DNA from: Pholis gunnellus
Lineage: Eukaryota > Chordata > Actinopteri > Perciformes > Pholidae
NCBI GenBank assembly: GCA_910591455.2
Contig: OU342807.1
Location: 18,187,623 to 18,251,622, forward strand
Direction of reading: 5' to 3'
Length of the DNA: 64,000 nucleotides
Made by a program: the position numbers and the translations under genes. Each line of letters begins with the position of its first letter. The stretch's first letter is position 1. This document shows positions 53,719 through 64,000 of the stretch, in pieces. The notes under the pieces were generated by a model. It had not been told where the DNA came from and did no database searches. It was given only the letters and a program-made list of their open reading frames with translations.

Positions 53719-54885
53719 TGAATCCTCAGCCAGGTGAACTTCACTTATTGTTCTCTCCTGCAGAGATCCAGCTGTCGCTGTTCGTGACTGCAGCGATGTG
53801 TACGGCAGCAATGCTGTTCATATGTCTGTTCACGCTTTGTCTTCTGCTGGCTGTTAAAAACCAAAGACCTGGCGCACGCCAGAATAGAGAGGTTTGTCCA
53901 AACTTTTAGCAACACTAGCAGCAAGGCTACAGCAATGTCGGTCAGTCCGCCACTGTTATCAAGACGGAAATATATCTCAGCAACTAGTGGACGGATTGGC
54001 ATGAATCTTAGTACAGATATTAACGTTCCCATCAGGATGAATTGCAATACGTTTGGTGATTCTCTGACTTTTTATCTAACACCATCATCATCACTAACCA
54101 AAGTATTGGTCAATGTGTCCAATTTTTTGGTTAGTGACTATAGACCTGCAACACTAAAGACATTCCCATCAGACTCAGCTGTACTTGTATTTAGTGCTAC
54201 ATGTTGAGCTGGATTTATAATTGATGCAATGGGTTAACCTACGGCTCAGGTTTTGATTTATAGTTGGGCGTCAGATGTCACCAATTGATGATCACCTAGT
54301 GATCATATAGTAAACATTATACATGCTAAACATCCACATTTTAGCATTGTTACTGTGAGCATGTTAGCATGCTGATGTTAGCATTTAGCTCAATGTGCCT
54401 TAGTCACAGTGATGCTAGCATGTCTGGGGACGTTTAGTCTTGTTAGCTGACTGTAAGAACCACTTTATCAAGTAAACACTAACAAATTAGCATTCAGAGA
54501 ATACTATGACTTCTCGCGCATGAAGCAGTTCACTGTCAGCTGATTTCTGTTCATCCCACAGACATCATCCGACTATGAGACAATGGTGCCTGGTGTGAGA
54601 ACTGAACCTGAACTGAGCAGCAGCCCTTCGAATCCAGACTGCGCCGATCTTTCGGCTGTACCATCGCCACCACCTGACCTCTGCTCCCGCTTCACATTAA
54701 AGCATCGGGAGTCCACTGTCACTCTCGGCCTCGGTGAATATGTTGACGTGGATGTGCCAAAGCACATCAACCAGTACCAACATCTGGATCTCAGCCGGCT
54801 AGAGGAGCACGTCTATCACAGCCTTAATGGACTCAGCGATCCTAAAGATGGACCCCTGGGAGTCAAAAAGCAGATCAACTGTTGA
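52743..54885 (+). CDS. CMRF35/CD300-like receptor C, YxxM-bearing tail
   Basis: Six exons, 52743-52809, 52913-53233, 53485-53514, 53620-53661, 53764-53891 and 54562-54885, give 303 residues. The start ATG opens MGATWISWRTTTTVIIMILQ, a longer leader than in the other members. The V domain has FDFTCKY and DSGTYRCG. The family's second cysteine pair is reduced: YFCYENDDNMSS has only one of the two cysteines. Two very short stalk exons (30 and 42 bases) precede the helix LFVTAAMCTAAMLFICLFTL. The tail has four tyrosine motifs: SDYETM (YxxM, PI3-kinase type), EYVDV, QYQHL and VYHSL. None is a strict ITIM because position -2 is not I, V, L or S with a matching +3. A signalling role is likely but the sign is uncertain. 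Confidence 0.83.
53672..53716. repeat. (GT)n tract beside the receptor C stalk exon donor
   Basis: A 45-base GT run that starts ten bases after the donor at 53662 and ends about 48 bases before the transmembrane exon (53764). Confidence 0.95.
53935..54450. mobile_element. Dispersed percomorph repeat in receptor C intron 5
   Basis: GTGGACGGATTGGCATGAAT, CATCAGGATGAATTGCAATA, CATTCCCATCAGACTCAGCT and GAGCATGTTAGCATGCTGAT appear in the order of a repeat I know from spiny-rayed fish. It fills most of the intron before the tail exon. Confidence 0.6.
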
Positions 54886-55578
54886 CACCGGAGAAGGATA
54901 ATTCCAGCCTAATTACGACCAACTGAAAGTCAGAAACTTCATTGTTAACCTTTGTTTTGTTGTAGCTGTGCTCCCAGATCTTGGTGTTAATATTATTGAT
55001 AAGAATGACGATCACAACGGCAACATCAAGGATGTAATAAACCAAAATTATACTTCATTGTGAGTTGGAGGGACGTTGGCCAATTTGAAAGTTAGCAATG
55101 AAGGAACTTTCGTAATTCAAGAGGTTATAGTGTTAATTATTCCTGTTTAGTTATTTCTAGAGGAAATAGTTTTGCAACTGAAAAGAAGAAATGTTTGAGC
55201 AAGACTCAACTCAAGCTGTCAAGAGTTGAAAAAAAATCCACGAAGAGGAGCATACTGGAAGCTTTAAGCTCCGTCTCTCGCTTTGCTTTCTGATATATTT
55301 CACCAAAATAAACCAAGTGGTAATATCTGAGGGTGTCCTTGTGTTAATTATTCACTGGCCTAATTGATCTGAAACATTCACTTTGAGACGACCACGAGAC
55401 GGGAAAGGACCCTTTGGTGCTTCTCACAAGTGGTTTTGTTAGTGAGATGAGGAAGCTGGCTAAACATAGGAAGTGCAACAACAAAGAGGAACCTGTGACA
55501 AATACAGAGTTGTCATTCATTTGGAGAAAAATACAAAGGAAGGTGGGTGAGTTAAGAAAAGGCAAAGGAAAGTGACAG
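54886..55578. other. Receptor C 3'UTR and receptor D upstream region
   Basis: Candidate poly(A) signals AATAAA at 55036-55041 and 55307-55312. No coding exon. The receptor D leader follows directly. Confidence 0.6.
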
Positions 55579-58207
55579 ATGTACATTCTGTGTATGAAGA
55601 TGATTTTCCTCATTTTGATCTTTCTTCTGGGAGGTAAGTTTACAAAGGTTAATCCGTCTGTCTCTCTCTCTCTCTGTTCCTCTATCTCAATGTTTAGTGT
55701 CTTTCTCAGGTGTTAGGGTTCGCCTTCCTGATTAAGTTGGAGCATCCAGCTGGAGGACTTTTTTTTTTTATTTGTTGGGAGCTGTATCAAGATTAGAGAG
55801 TGCACTTTTTGAGGAGCATTTTTCAAAAGTACTGTTTAGTTTAACCTCTTCGAGCCTCTAAGAATATTCAAATGAAACAATCAGAACAGAATAAACAGCC
55901 TATAACTGGAGACATACTGTATGCAACTTGTGTCAGGGGCCAGAAACCGTAACAAATTGAGAATTTTACGTCCCGGTTGGTTTGTGATATACCGTGTACA
56001 AAATGAAGATCTGACTTTGTTGCCGTCTGTGTGTTTTGTCCAGGGTTATGGGAGACTGAAGCCATGTCAGTAACAGGAGTGTTGGGAAACGAGGTCAAAA
56101 TAAAATGCTCTCACTCGAACGCATTTGACAACGTCAAATATTTCTGCAAGGGAACGTGTGAAGGTGAAGACGTCCTAGTCAGTAGCAGAACAAATAAGAA
56201 GGATTCAAATGAGAAATACAGTATTACAGATGACGGAAACACATTCTACGTGACCATCTCTCGCCTGACGGAGGATGACTCAGGAACTTACTGGTGTGGA
56301 ATAGACAGATTTGGTCGGGACACATACAACCAAGTAGTCCTCACAGTCATAGAGGGTGAGTTGAATTGCTTTCATGACGTTGTTATTCTTCGTCACTTCA
56401 AAGATGAAAACCTTTGTCCCATTTCCTTTTTACTAGAATTTGACCAATATTTCACAACAGTCTGTCTCAAGCTGATCTTCTTTGTTTCGCAACAGACAGT
56501 AATCAAAGGAAAGAAATGAGAGTCCAACACAGCACATAAAATGTGACTGAGGGACGAGGATTAAAATTAAAATAATTGTTTCTAATTTCTTTCAGGAAAC
56601 ACACAGGATCCTGACAATGACTTACCACAGTCAAATTCAAGTTCTTCATCCTCTAGTAAGCAACTGTCTGGATGTGTGTGTGTGTGAGAGAGACTCCTGA
56701 GTGATGTGTCTCTACTGAGATGTGATGTCGTCTCTTTTTTTCAGATAAGCTGGTGTACATTGGAGCAGGTCTCGGGGTGGTTGTGCTGGCTCTGGCGATG
56801 GTCCTTTTAATCTTCTTCAGACATCGAAACAGAGACATCCACACATCTTCTGGTATAAAACTAACCGACTCGTATGATAATATTTTCAGAACTTAGCAAT
56901 ACCCAGGCCTGAACACTATAACAAGCACCTAGCAGCCACCTCACAATTATCTCGCACTTCTCTTGAACTTCTGCCCAGTGAGCCATAGCAACCACCACAA
57001 ACAACCACATACAGCAGACTCCAATATGGCGCCTAGTCACTTGAATAAAGTTGCAGAGTCCGTAAGTCAAGAGAGTTTTCTGGCTTCAGGGTTTGCCTCC
57101 ATGTTGTGTAGTTCAGTGTTGATTTTGTTAACGAGAACTATGAGTAAATATGTTCGTCAACACATTTTTTTACATGTTTAAGACGAGGAGATCACGAGAC
57201 GGCTCCGACGTCAATCAACACTAACTGTGATTATATCAACATGCAATATTGTTGCTGAAAAAGAAGACGAAACTCTCTCTTCCGTGCAACAACCTCGCAA
57301 CACCCTAGCATATACCTTGCATGCATCAACTTTGCAATAAACTACGCTCATCTACACTTATAAACTACCTACGTTAGCCCTAGTGATTGCAGCCACAGCA
57401 AAACTAGCCACTGCATTGGAAAAACATCTATATCCTTAGCAACTACTAAGCAACACAGATGACAATTAGCACTCTCTTAACATGTAGCACTTCAAAGTGG
57501 TAGCTAATGTGTCGGCAACCAGCTAGCAACAAGAGGGACACCATTTTTCTATTTTATAATTTTCAATAAAGGCATGTTATTGTACTTTCCACTATATTTA
57601 TTTCCGTCTACTCTGTAAATCTGACATATGTCTGTCCTGGAAGAGGCCTCTCTCCTCTACTGCTCTCCCTGGAGTTTCTTCATGAAATGTGCAGCAATTT
57701 ATTTACTTTTTAATTATTTTTATTTGCTGCTTTTAATGCAGCGTTTTTTCAGGGAGTGAAAGTAATACAAATCTAGTTTTAATTCGTCTGGGTTCTAACA
57801 CGTTGTGAATCATCACTCTCCATGCAGGAAAGAACCATGACATGGTCTATGCGACAGTTTCCCTTCAGAAGCAAGATGGACACCACATCACTACGACCTC
57901 GTCAACAGCCAATGAGTATCAAGAAATAGACGACAGGACAAACAGCATCTTAAGCTCTTCGACTGTTCAACACCAAGACTTCGGAGGCGATCACTCAGAC
58001 AATATTTATTCCGAAGTCTCCGCTTCATCCGTCTCATCCGTCTCTCAGACCGAACCGGACGGCCTCCTCTACACCACAGTTAGCTTCAACAAACACACAG
58101 ACGGCAGCACTGACACAGCTGGCACTGCAGCGCTTACATACTCCGCCATTAACCATGAAGCAACAGATGAATCCGCAGTCTATTACAATGTCAGAACTCA
58201 GTTATGA
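55579..58207 (+). CDS. CMRF35/CD300-like receptor D, ITIM-bearing inhibitory type
   Basis: Five exons, 55579-55633, 56044-56355, 56596-56655, 56745-56852 and 57828-58207, give 304 residues. Three in-frame ATGs open the leader; from 55594 it reads MKMIFLILIFLLGG, a typical signal peptide, so the true start may be that one. The V domain has VKIKCSH, the full extra pair YFCKGTC, and DSGTYWCG. The stalk is one 20-residue Ser/Asn-rich exon. The helix is YIGAGLGVVVLALAMVLLIF, then FRHRNR. The tail of about 126 residues has six tyrosine motifs: VYATV, EYQEI, IYSEV, LLYTTV, LTYSAI and VYYNV. LLYTTV and LTYSAI are strict ITIMs. The gene most clearly resembles inhibitory CD300-type receptors. Confidence 0.86.
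56900..57480. mobile_element. Dispersed CTAGCAACC-type repeat in receptor D intron 4
   Basis: Repeated pieces of the form CACCTAGCAGCCACC and GCAACACCCTAGCATA suggest a decayed fish repeat. Weak evidence; boundaries approximate. Confidence 0.3.
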
Positions 58208-58466
58208 TCATCTCAAGTGCAGTATCGTCCTCTGCTATAAAAGTCTGTGTGATGCTCAACTGAACATACCCACAATTCACACATTTCTGTAAAACTAAAT
58301 TCACAGGTTGTTGTGAATTAATTATTCAGAATGTATTTGTTGATTAACATTCATGAAGGACAGATAAGAAATATATAGATAACAAAAAATAATGCATGAA
58401 AATTATAATTATGGTCAGTAGATGTTTGTATCTACTTTGTATTTTTGTAAGTTTGTATTTTAACCT

Positions 58467-58472
58467 AATAAA
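58467..58472 (+). terminator. Poly(A) signal of receptor D
   Basis: AATAAA about 260 bases after the receptor D stop codon. Confidence 0.65.
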
Positions 58473-58543
58473 AACAACATTGTCGAATCAATATAGATAG
58501 ATTTTCTTCTGTGTATTTTTCTTCTTCTGTGAGACGCCTACCG

Positions 58544-58589
<46 letters not shown>

Positions 58590-58594
58590 ACACA
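58544..58594. repeat. Poly-C tract joined to a (CA)n run
   Basis: About 32 C residues followed by about 19 bases of CA repeat, just downstream of receptor D. Such composite tracts are often mis-sized in assemblies. Confidence 0.9.
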
Positions 58595-58924
58595 GAAATT
58601 GAAACTGAGAAGGTGATGTGAGCTAAGGAAGAGGCTATAGTGGACAGGCGTCACACCTACAGTTTTTACTTAACACCACACTTTGTAATTAACCTCAAGA
58701 CTTCCTGGTTCATTGTGTGGCTCCAGTCGTGTGTCTAGAAGAGGATGTAAGCCTTCAGATTGAATTTAGACTCAGTGGAGTGGTCTGAGAGTCGGTGAAG
58801 GGCAGAGAACCCAGTAGAGTCTAAGGAAAACAAAAGCTGAGAGAGAATGTTTGCAAAGATCGCAATAAAGATAACCTCTTTTAAGGTATACAGTATTTTA
58901 ATGTGGTATTTCCCTTTGCTCTAG

Positions 58925-59045
58925 TTTTACCACCACTGACAGGAAAAGAGCTGTTGTGCTTGCTGCTGCACTGCTGCTGAATCTGTCGGTGTTTCTGTAC
59001 TTTACACTGAGGAAACACAGACATGATACAGTGACCTCAATCTAA
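58925..59045 (+). other. Possible orphan exon encoding a transmembrane helix
   Basis: After a good acceptor (CCCTTTGCTCTAG) the phase-2 frame reads FTTTDRKRAVVLAAALLLNL, continues SVFLYFTLRKHRHDTVTSI and stops. That is a hydrophobic segment flanked by basic residues with a short tail. AATAAA follows at about 59352. The transmembrane exons of the neighbouring receptors are entered in phase 1, not 2, and no matching Ig exon is seen upstream. This may be a relic of a lost receptor, the last exon of a small gene, or chance. Confidence 0.3.
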
Positions 59046-61564
59046 CTTGCAAGTCTCTGCAACATTATTATCCAATGAATCTCTGACCACAAACCAGGTT
59101 GTCTGGGTCCAGAGCTTCAACACAGAGGCAGCCGCCCGGGCCTGGAGAGAGATCAGATCAGCTGCTGGACCCGCTTTCACATCCTCGTTTGTGCGTTTGT
59201 TTGCTTGTCAATCATCCATCCATGTAGTTTGATGGCAGATTTGATAAATATGGTCACAGTGTGTTATTTTTCTTATTCACTGTATTATTTTATAACTTGT
59301 TATATGTGGAAAAAACATCATTTTATATGCACTGTGGTACAGTATTACTCCAATAAACCCAATAACCTTACACCATATTGAAAAAGTCAGGTCTCATTCA
59401 TCTCAGAGCTTCATTCCACCCATTTTATAAAAACACATCTATTTATTTTTATTAACCTCAGATGAGAAATGAGGTGAATGTATTTATCATTTATATAATT
59501 TGTTTGTTTGCCTGAAAAGTGTCAAATAAGGCTTTGTAACTTCTGCTGAACAGTGACACCTGTGGCTACAAGTAGCACTTACAGGATAATGGTTGTATTG
59601 TATTCAATGTATTGGTTCATTTATATGCCCTTTAGCAACACCTAGTGGCGATTGTGAATAGCTGCACTGAACAGGAAGTGAACGAAGTGTAAATAGTCAG
59701 AGTAACAGGAAGTGATGTTCAAGAAGTGCCGTGTGCCAGTGAGCATCTCAGCGCGATCCATATAATGTGAGGCTCCCTCCCGATCATCATTTAAACAAGC
59801 CCTCAAAACCCACCTCTTCAAACTCTCCTTCACCTGCTAACCCCTCCAGCACATGACCCATTCTCCACTTCTTTTTTTTTTTTGACCAAAAATGTTCTGT
59901 TTGTTTGTTTTGTTTTGTTTGCCCGATGTAAAGCGTCTTTGGGTACTTAGAAAAAAGCGCTATATAAAATTAAAATATTATTATTATTATAATCCTGTGC
60001 CTTTAAGTACACAAAATCGGCTTCATCCGTAAGTGTGTTATTATTTACAGTTATATTAACATGTTTATATTAATATTTCTTTGGTTTGTGTTAGTAGCAT
60101 ATATACTGACGTACTAGATATTATTAAGTACTTACAAAGGCACTTACTTTTTGTATTGTTGTGCTCTTTTTCAGTTTTACAAAAATATTACATATTTTCC
60201 ACCATTAAACCTTGCCAAATACAACAACCTGTCTGTTCCTTGGAGGATACGGTGCTGGGAAATATATTGTCAAGCTGGCTGTATAGCTGAAAACTACGTT
60301 TTACTAAAACAACTTTTAGTGAGGACAGCCCAGTGGTAAATGGTCAAACTAGCACACGCAGTGAAGAGTCATAAAGTCCACAAAGTGACTCAGTAATGTC
60401 AATTCCACAACGACATCTGAAGTTTGCTAACATTAGCCACCAAAGGCTAATGGTCATACCGGACAAAGTAAGGCTGTAGCAGCAGAACCCTTGTGTGCAT
60501 TGATTTGAACAAAGTTATGTTTTTGGTTAATTTCACTTTCCATTTGTAAGAGGAATTTAAATTTATAGTTAAATTTGCTTTCAAAGTCTCGCTTAAAACT
60601 TTAGAAAGTATCCTCCCATTAATGGTTGTTTTGACCATCTAAAAATAAATCAAAATGCAAATATGTTGGTAAGTGATGCGATACTCATAAGGGTTTAGAG
60701 GTTGACTGACTTCATCTGGAGGCCTCCCCGGGGGAGAACTGCGAACGGATGAAAGTCACATGATACCTGATCACGCAGACATGTTACTCTCATTTTTAGA
60801 TTCAGTTCTAAATTTATATTAATCTCTGATGTCCATCAGGAATTAACGTCCATAAATCCACTTAAATATGTTCCTTATACGTCCAGAACTTGCCAGAGGC
60901 TCATCACATTTTAAGTTTTCTTTCAGAATCAAAGTAATCCAGAGATAGTTGTCTTTGTATCCATTGCAAACTGGAACTGCTAATAACTGATTCAGCATAC
61001 TTTTAATCGGGCCACTTTGCCAAAACGTAAACACAAAAAATGGGGCTGAAGTAGTTTTGGATTTATATGGAATTTAATTGTCAACTTCAAATATTTATAT
61101 TTATTTAACAACATCTTATTTATTTATCTAACAACATCTTATTTATTTAAAATCATATTTATTTATTTATTTATTCATTCTATATATGTTCATTCATCGG
61201 AGCCTGAGTCTGAATGGGTTAAATCAATGAGTTTCTACGGACGTTTTTGATCCAAAGATGGGACATTGTGGACAATGTTCTGTGAAGTACAACAACCATA
61301 TTTGGTTTTACCTCTTAACAGATGAGGAGATCATGAGATGCAGCAGGTGAAGAATTACTCTGAATATTCGTCAGCACTTTCGCTCTCCATCACTCTCCTT
61401 CCTTTCTTTTTCTGCGTAAGAAAAGCATCCTCATTTTAATATGCAAATATTTCTAATTATATTCCAGAAAGCAGAAGCTGCATCTGCACAGAGAGAAAAA
61501 CTGCTTAACATTTGATGAAGTGGTATTTAAACTATAGTAAGCTGGAAAGAAGTGGACTGAGAAA
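59046..61564. other. Spacer between receptors D and E
   Basis: No supported gene apart from the possible orphan exon just before. It contains the tail of a non-LTR element near 59757-59995 and AT-rich tracts (TTTATTTATT units around 61090-61175). Confidence 0.5.
59757..59995 (+). mobile_element. 3' terminus of a non-LTR retrotransposon (LINE or derived SINE)
   Basis: CTTCAAACTCTCCTTCACCTG, then GATGTAAAGCGTCTTTGGGT, then AAAAGCGCTATATAAAATTA followed by ATT triplets. This order (conserved 3' end, AT-triplet tail) is that of common fish LINE 3' ends. Only the end is present. Confidence 0.65.
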
Positions 61565-64000
61565 ATGAGACTATCACTGAAAGTCGTCATTTACCTAATG
61601 ACAGGTAATTATATTATACTACATGTGTTTCTATTTGAGGAGTGAAACACATATTTTTGGCAAAAACCTGTTTACAGTGTTATTAAGAAATCACTTCTTG
61701 TTTTCTTACACTTTTTGCAACAGCTAGTGTGAGATTATCATCTGTCACAGGAAACAAGGGAGGACTTGTTGACATAAACTGTAAGTACAATGAAGTAGTA
61801 AAGCATCATGCAAAATGCTTTTGTGAAGACGTGCTAGCTTGTTTGATGTCAAACTACAACAGCTAAAAACAAAAAAATCATACACCTGGCAGCTCAAAGA
61901 GCACTGAGGTACTTTACTTGAGGACTTTTTTTTCTTAATTTACTGCTACTTCATTCTTCTTCTAGAATACAATGCAAAGGAAAATGTACTTTTACTCCAC
62001 AGCATGTATCTGACGTGACGCTATACTTACTTTGCAGTAAATTAATGTACATAGAAAACATATAACCAGCTTAAAAAATATGATGCATAGTTATAGATTA
62101 AACTATCCAGCTGCATGGTTAAAGTTAGTGTTATCAAAATTGTATAATACTAATTTTATAAATAAATACTAATTATATTATTATTTAGAGTGACGGGGTG
62201 CTGTACAGTTTACACACAGTTTTGGTTATTTCAAATATCCTTTCTGTGTTTGTGGTAAGAAAAACAATCCAATAATTGAACATAACAATCCTATACGTTT
62301 TCAGACTGGAATGACATCACACCAGTGGCAATAAACTACAGTACTGGATATACTGTCCAAATTGAGTGCACCTATCCACACAGCCATGAGAACAATGAGA
62401 AATTCCTGTGCAAGGGGGCGAATCCTTTCAACTGCAATCAGCTGATAAATACAACAGAGCAGGAGAGAGATGTGGTTAAAGGCAGGTTTCATATAAGGGA
62501 TGACAGGATAAAGAAGCACTTCTACGTGTACATCAACAATCTGAGCACAGACGACTCTGGGTACTACTGGTGTGGCTCCAGCAGGACGGGGGAGCATGCT
62601 GGATCCACCAAAATCCTCCTCTTTGTAGGCGAGTACACTGAGCACTTTTGTCTTCTACTTTAACTTATTCACTCTGCACCTTTGAACCAAATGCAGGACA
62701 ATTATGTTATCAAAACACATCTGTGCTGCTGTTGATGAATAGATGTGTAGTAACTTTTGCAGGTTATTACTACTCACCTATTTTAAAAGGTCTGCTCATT
62801 TTGTTTTTGTCTCACACAGCTGCATAACTGAGCTGAAACTAAGTACATTTACACAAGCATTAAGTAAATACGTGTACTTTACTTGAGTGTATCAATTTTC
62901 TGCTAGTTAGTATAGTGTACTTTAACTTCACAACATCTACTGACAGCTACAGTCACTAGATACATCAAATTAAGATTCAACACACAAAACACATGATCAG
63001 TGGAAATACTATTACACATTTTTATGGATGATAAGTACTTGTACAGTGGTTAAAATTAGCTTCCTTTTGACCAGCTGCAGCTGAAAGTTGAGCAGCTATA
63101 CCGGAGTATAAAGAGCAGCTGGTATATCAGTTAACAGTGTAGCCAAACAACTCAAGTTGGTATGTGTGTAGGCAATTTGAATCCAGGGCAGGAATGGCAG
63201 ACTCCACCACTAATGAAGAAAACTACTATATAAAAAGGTATTTACAGAATGTAAATACTTCTAATGGCTATTGCAAAAAAAAATAATAATTCAGACCATA
63301 AATAGTATCAACAATTAAAATGGATTTCATGAAAATCTTAAAAGGTCATAACTTTAAAATGCTGCTGTAATAATTTAAATAACAATACAACACTGACACG
63401 ATCCTGCTTCACAGCAACTAAGTATATCTTACTTCTGATACTTTGAATGGGTTTGAAAGCAGGATTTGTTCACCACTGAGTATTTATGAATGAACATAAT
63501 GAGGGAAAGTACTATAATTACAGTGATGGAGTACAGAACCTAAAGGGGGAACAAAGAGATCTTGAAAACAGAGATGGATGGATTGAGACAAAAACTATGT
63601 GTTATGTGTGTGCCTTGTGTCACATCTCTAACCTTCTGGCTTTTTACCCTCACACAGCTGAAGAACACATCCCAACCAAAAGATCAGACCCTCCAGCTCT
63701 GCAGACAACAGAATCATCTACAACCCGTAAAGTTCTCCATTCAGGTGACCTCCGGTTGCCACTGCAAACAAACAGCTGCTGTTCACACTTCCCTAAATAC
63801 ACGCAACACTTTTACTGCAAAAAACAAACATCGACACCACTTCTCCCTTTTACGCATGAATTTTGACGACGATGAAACTCTGCTGACGGCATGTATTCTT
63901 TAACAGCTTCAACTGTTGTCTCTTTGTTGCAGGTCTGATTGCCATTGTGGTAGTGTGTCTGGCCTTGTTACCGATACTTGTGCTTGTATTTATACTGTGC
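61565..64000 (+). CDS. CMRF35/CD300-like receptor E, cut by the window edge
   Basis: Exons seen: leader 61565-61604 (MRLSLKVVIYLMTG), V domain 62305-62628, stalk 63658-63726 and the start of the transmembrane exon at 63933, which runs off the end inside LIAIVVVCLALLPILVLVFI. All join in phase 1. The V domain has VQIECTY, the second pair FLCKGANPFNC with a longer loop than its neighbours, and DSGYYWCG. The donor of the V exon appears to be GC rather than GT (TAG/GCGAGT), because that keeps phase 1. A broken second V exon sits at 61724-61866. The tail, and so the signalling type, is outside the window. Confidence 0.78.
61724..61866 (+). pseudogene. Truncated V-domain exon within receptor E
   Basis: After an acceptor CAACAG the phase-1 frame reads SVRLSSVTGNKGGLVDINCK and continues through KHHAKCFCEDVLACLMS to a stop (TAA at 61864). 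This is recognisably the first half of a family V domain, with the B-strand cysteine and the CxC-type pair, but the F strand is missing. It sits between the leader and the intact V exon, so the gene once had, or duplicated, a second V exon that has decayed. Confidence 0.65.

Noticed and set aside
58861..58924. Upstream exon MFAKIAIKITSFK joined to the orphan transmembrane exon
   Set aside because: The implied intron is about 39 bases, too short for a vertebrate, and the phase-0 join hits a stop at once.

Overview
This is a stretch of vertebrate chromosome, almost certainly from a ray-finned (percomorph-type) fish. Genes are split into many short exons with GT-AG introns and consistent phases. 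There are dozens of long (CA)n/(GT)n microsatellites and several dispersed repeats of a kind I recognise from teleost genomes. Nothing looks bacterial, viral or plasmid-borne. Exon boundaries were read by eye from splice signals, reading phase and remembered family sequences; no alignment was run.

Layout. Bases 1-2500 hold no gene I can support. samd1 (+, 2977-10205) is a CpG-island-binding winged-helix/SAM chromatin factor. A complete 18-exon gene for a p97/VCP-type AAA+ ATPase follows (+, 12822-19251); it is clearly diverged from ordinary vertebrate VCP. ndufb7 (+, 20293-23530, respiratory complex I) converges on tecr (-, 24475-34482, trans-2-enoyl-CoA reductase of very-long-chain fatty acid elongation), which has two alternative first exons. 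A retrotransposon remnant lies at 35980-36393. dnajb1 (+, 37258-39157, HSP40) has a heat-shock element in front of it. From 40733 to the right edge there is a tandem array of five same-strand genes for CMRF35/CD300-like (pIgR-like) leukocyte receptors. Each has a signal-peptide exon, one V-type Ig exon, short Thr/Ser/Pro stalk exons and a transmembrane exon; four have complete tyrosine-bearing tails and the fifth is cut by the window edge.

The samd1, ndufb7, tecr and dnajb1 genes are also neighbours on human 19p13, so the left half is an old syntenic block. The vcp-like gene and the receptor array are not part of that human neighbourhood as I remember it. The housekeeping genes do not form one pathway. 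The receptor array is a typical expanded immune family, with ectodomains of one design and tails that differ in their tyrosine motifs (classical ITIMs in two genes, YxxM or looser YxxPhi motifs in the others).

I did not find a wholly new molecular system. The observations most worth a second look are: the diverged second VCP; its exon 9, flanked by long complementary (TG)n and (CA)n tracts; the tecr alternative exon, whose coding sequence doubles as the splice acceptor of the normal isoform; the tail diversity, a broken V exon and a GC-AG intron in the receptor array; an orphan transmembrane exon near 58.9 kb; and a 47-bp inverted repeat enclosing a tRNA-like D arm near 47.4 kb.
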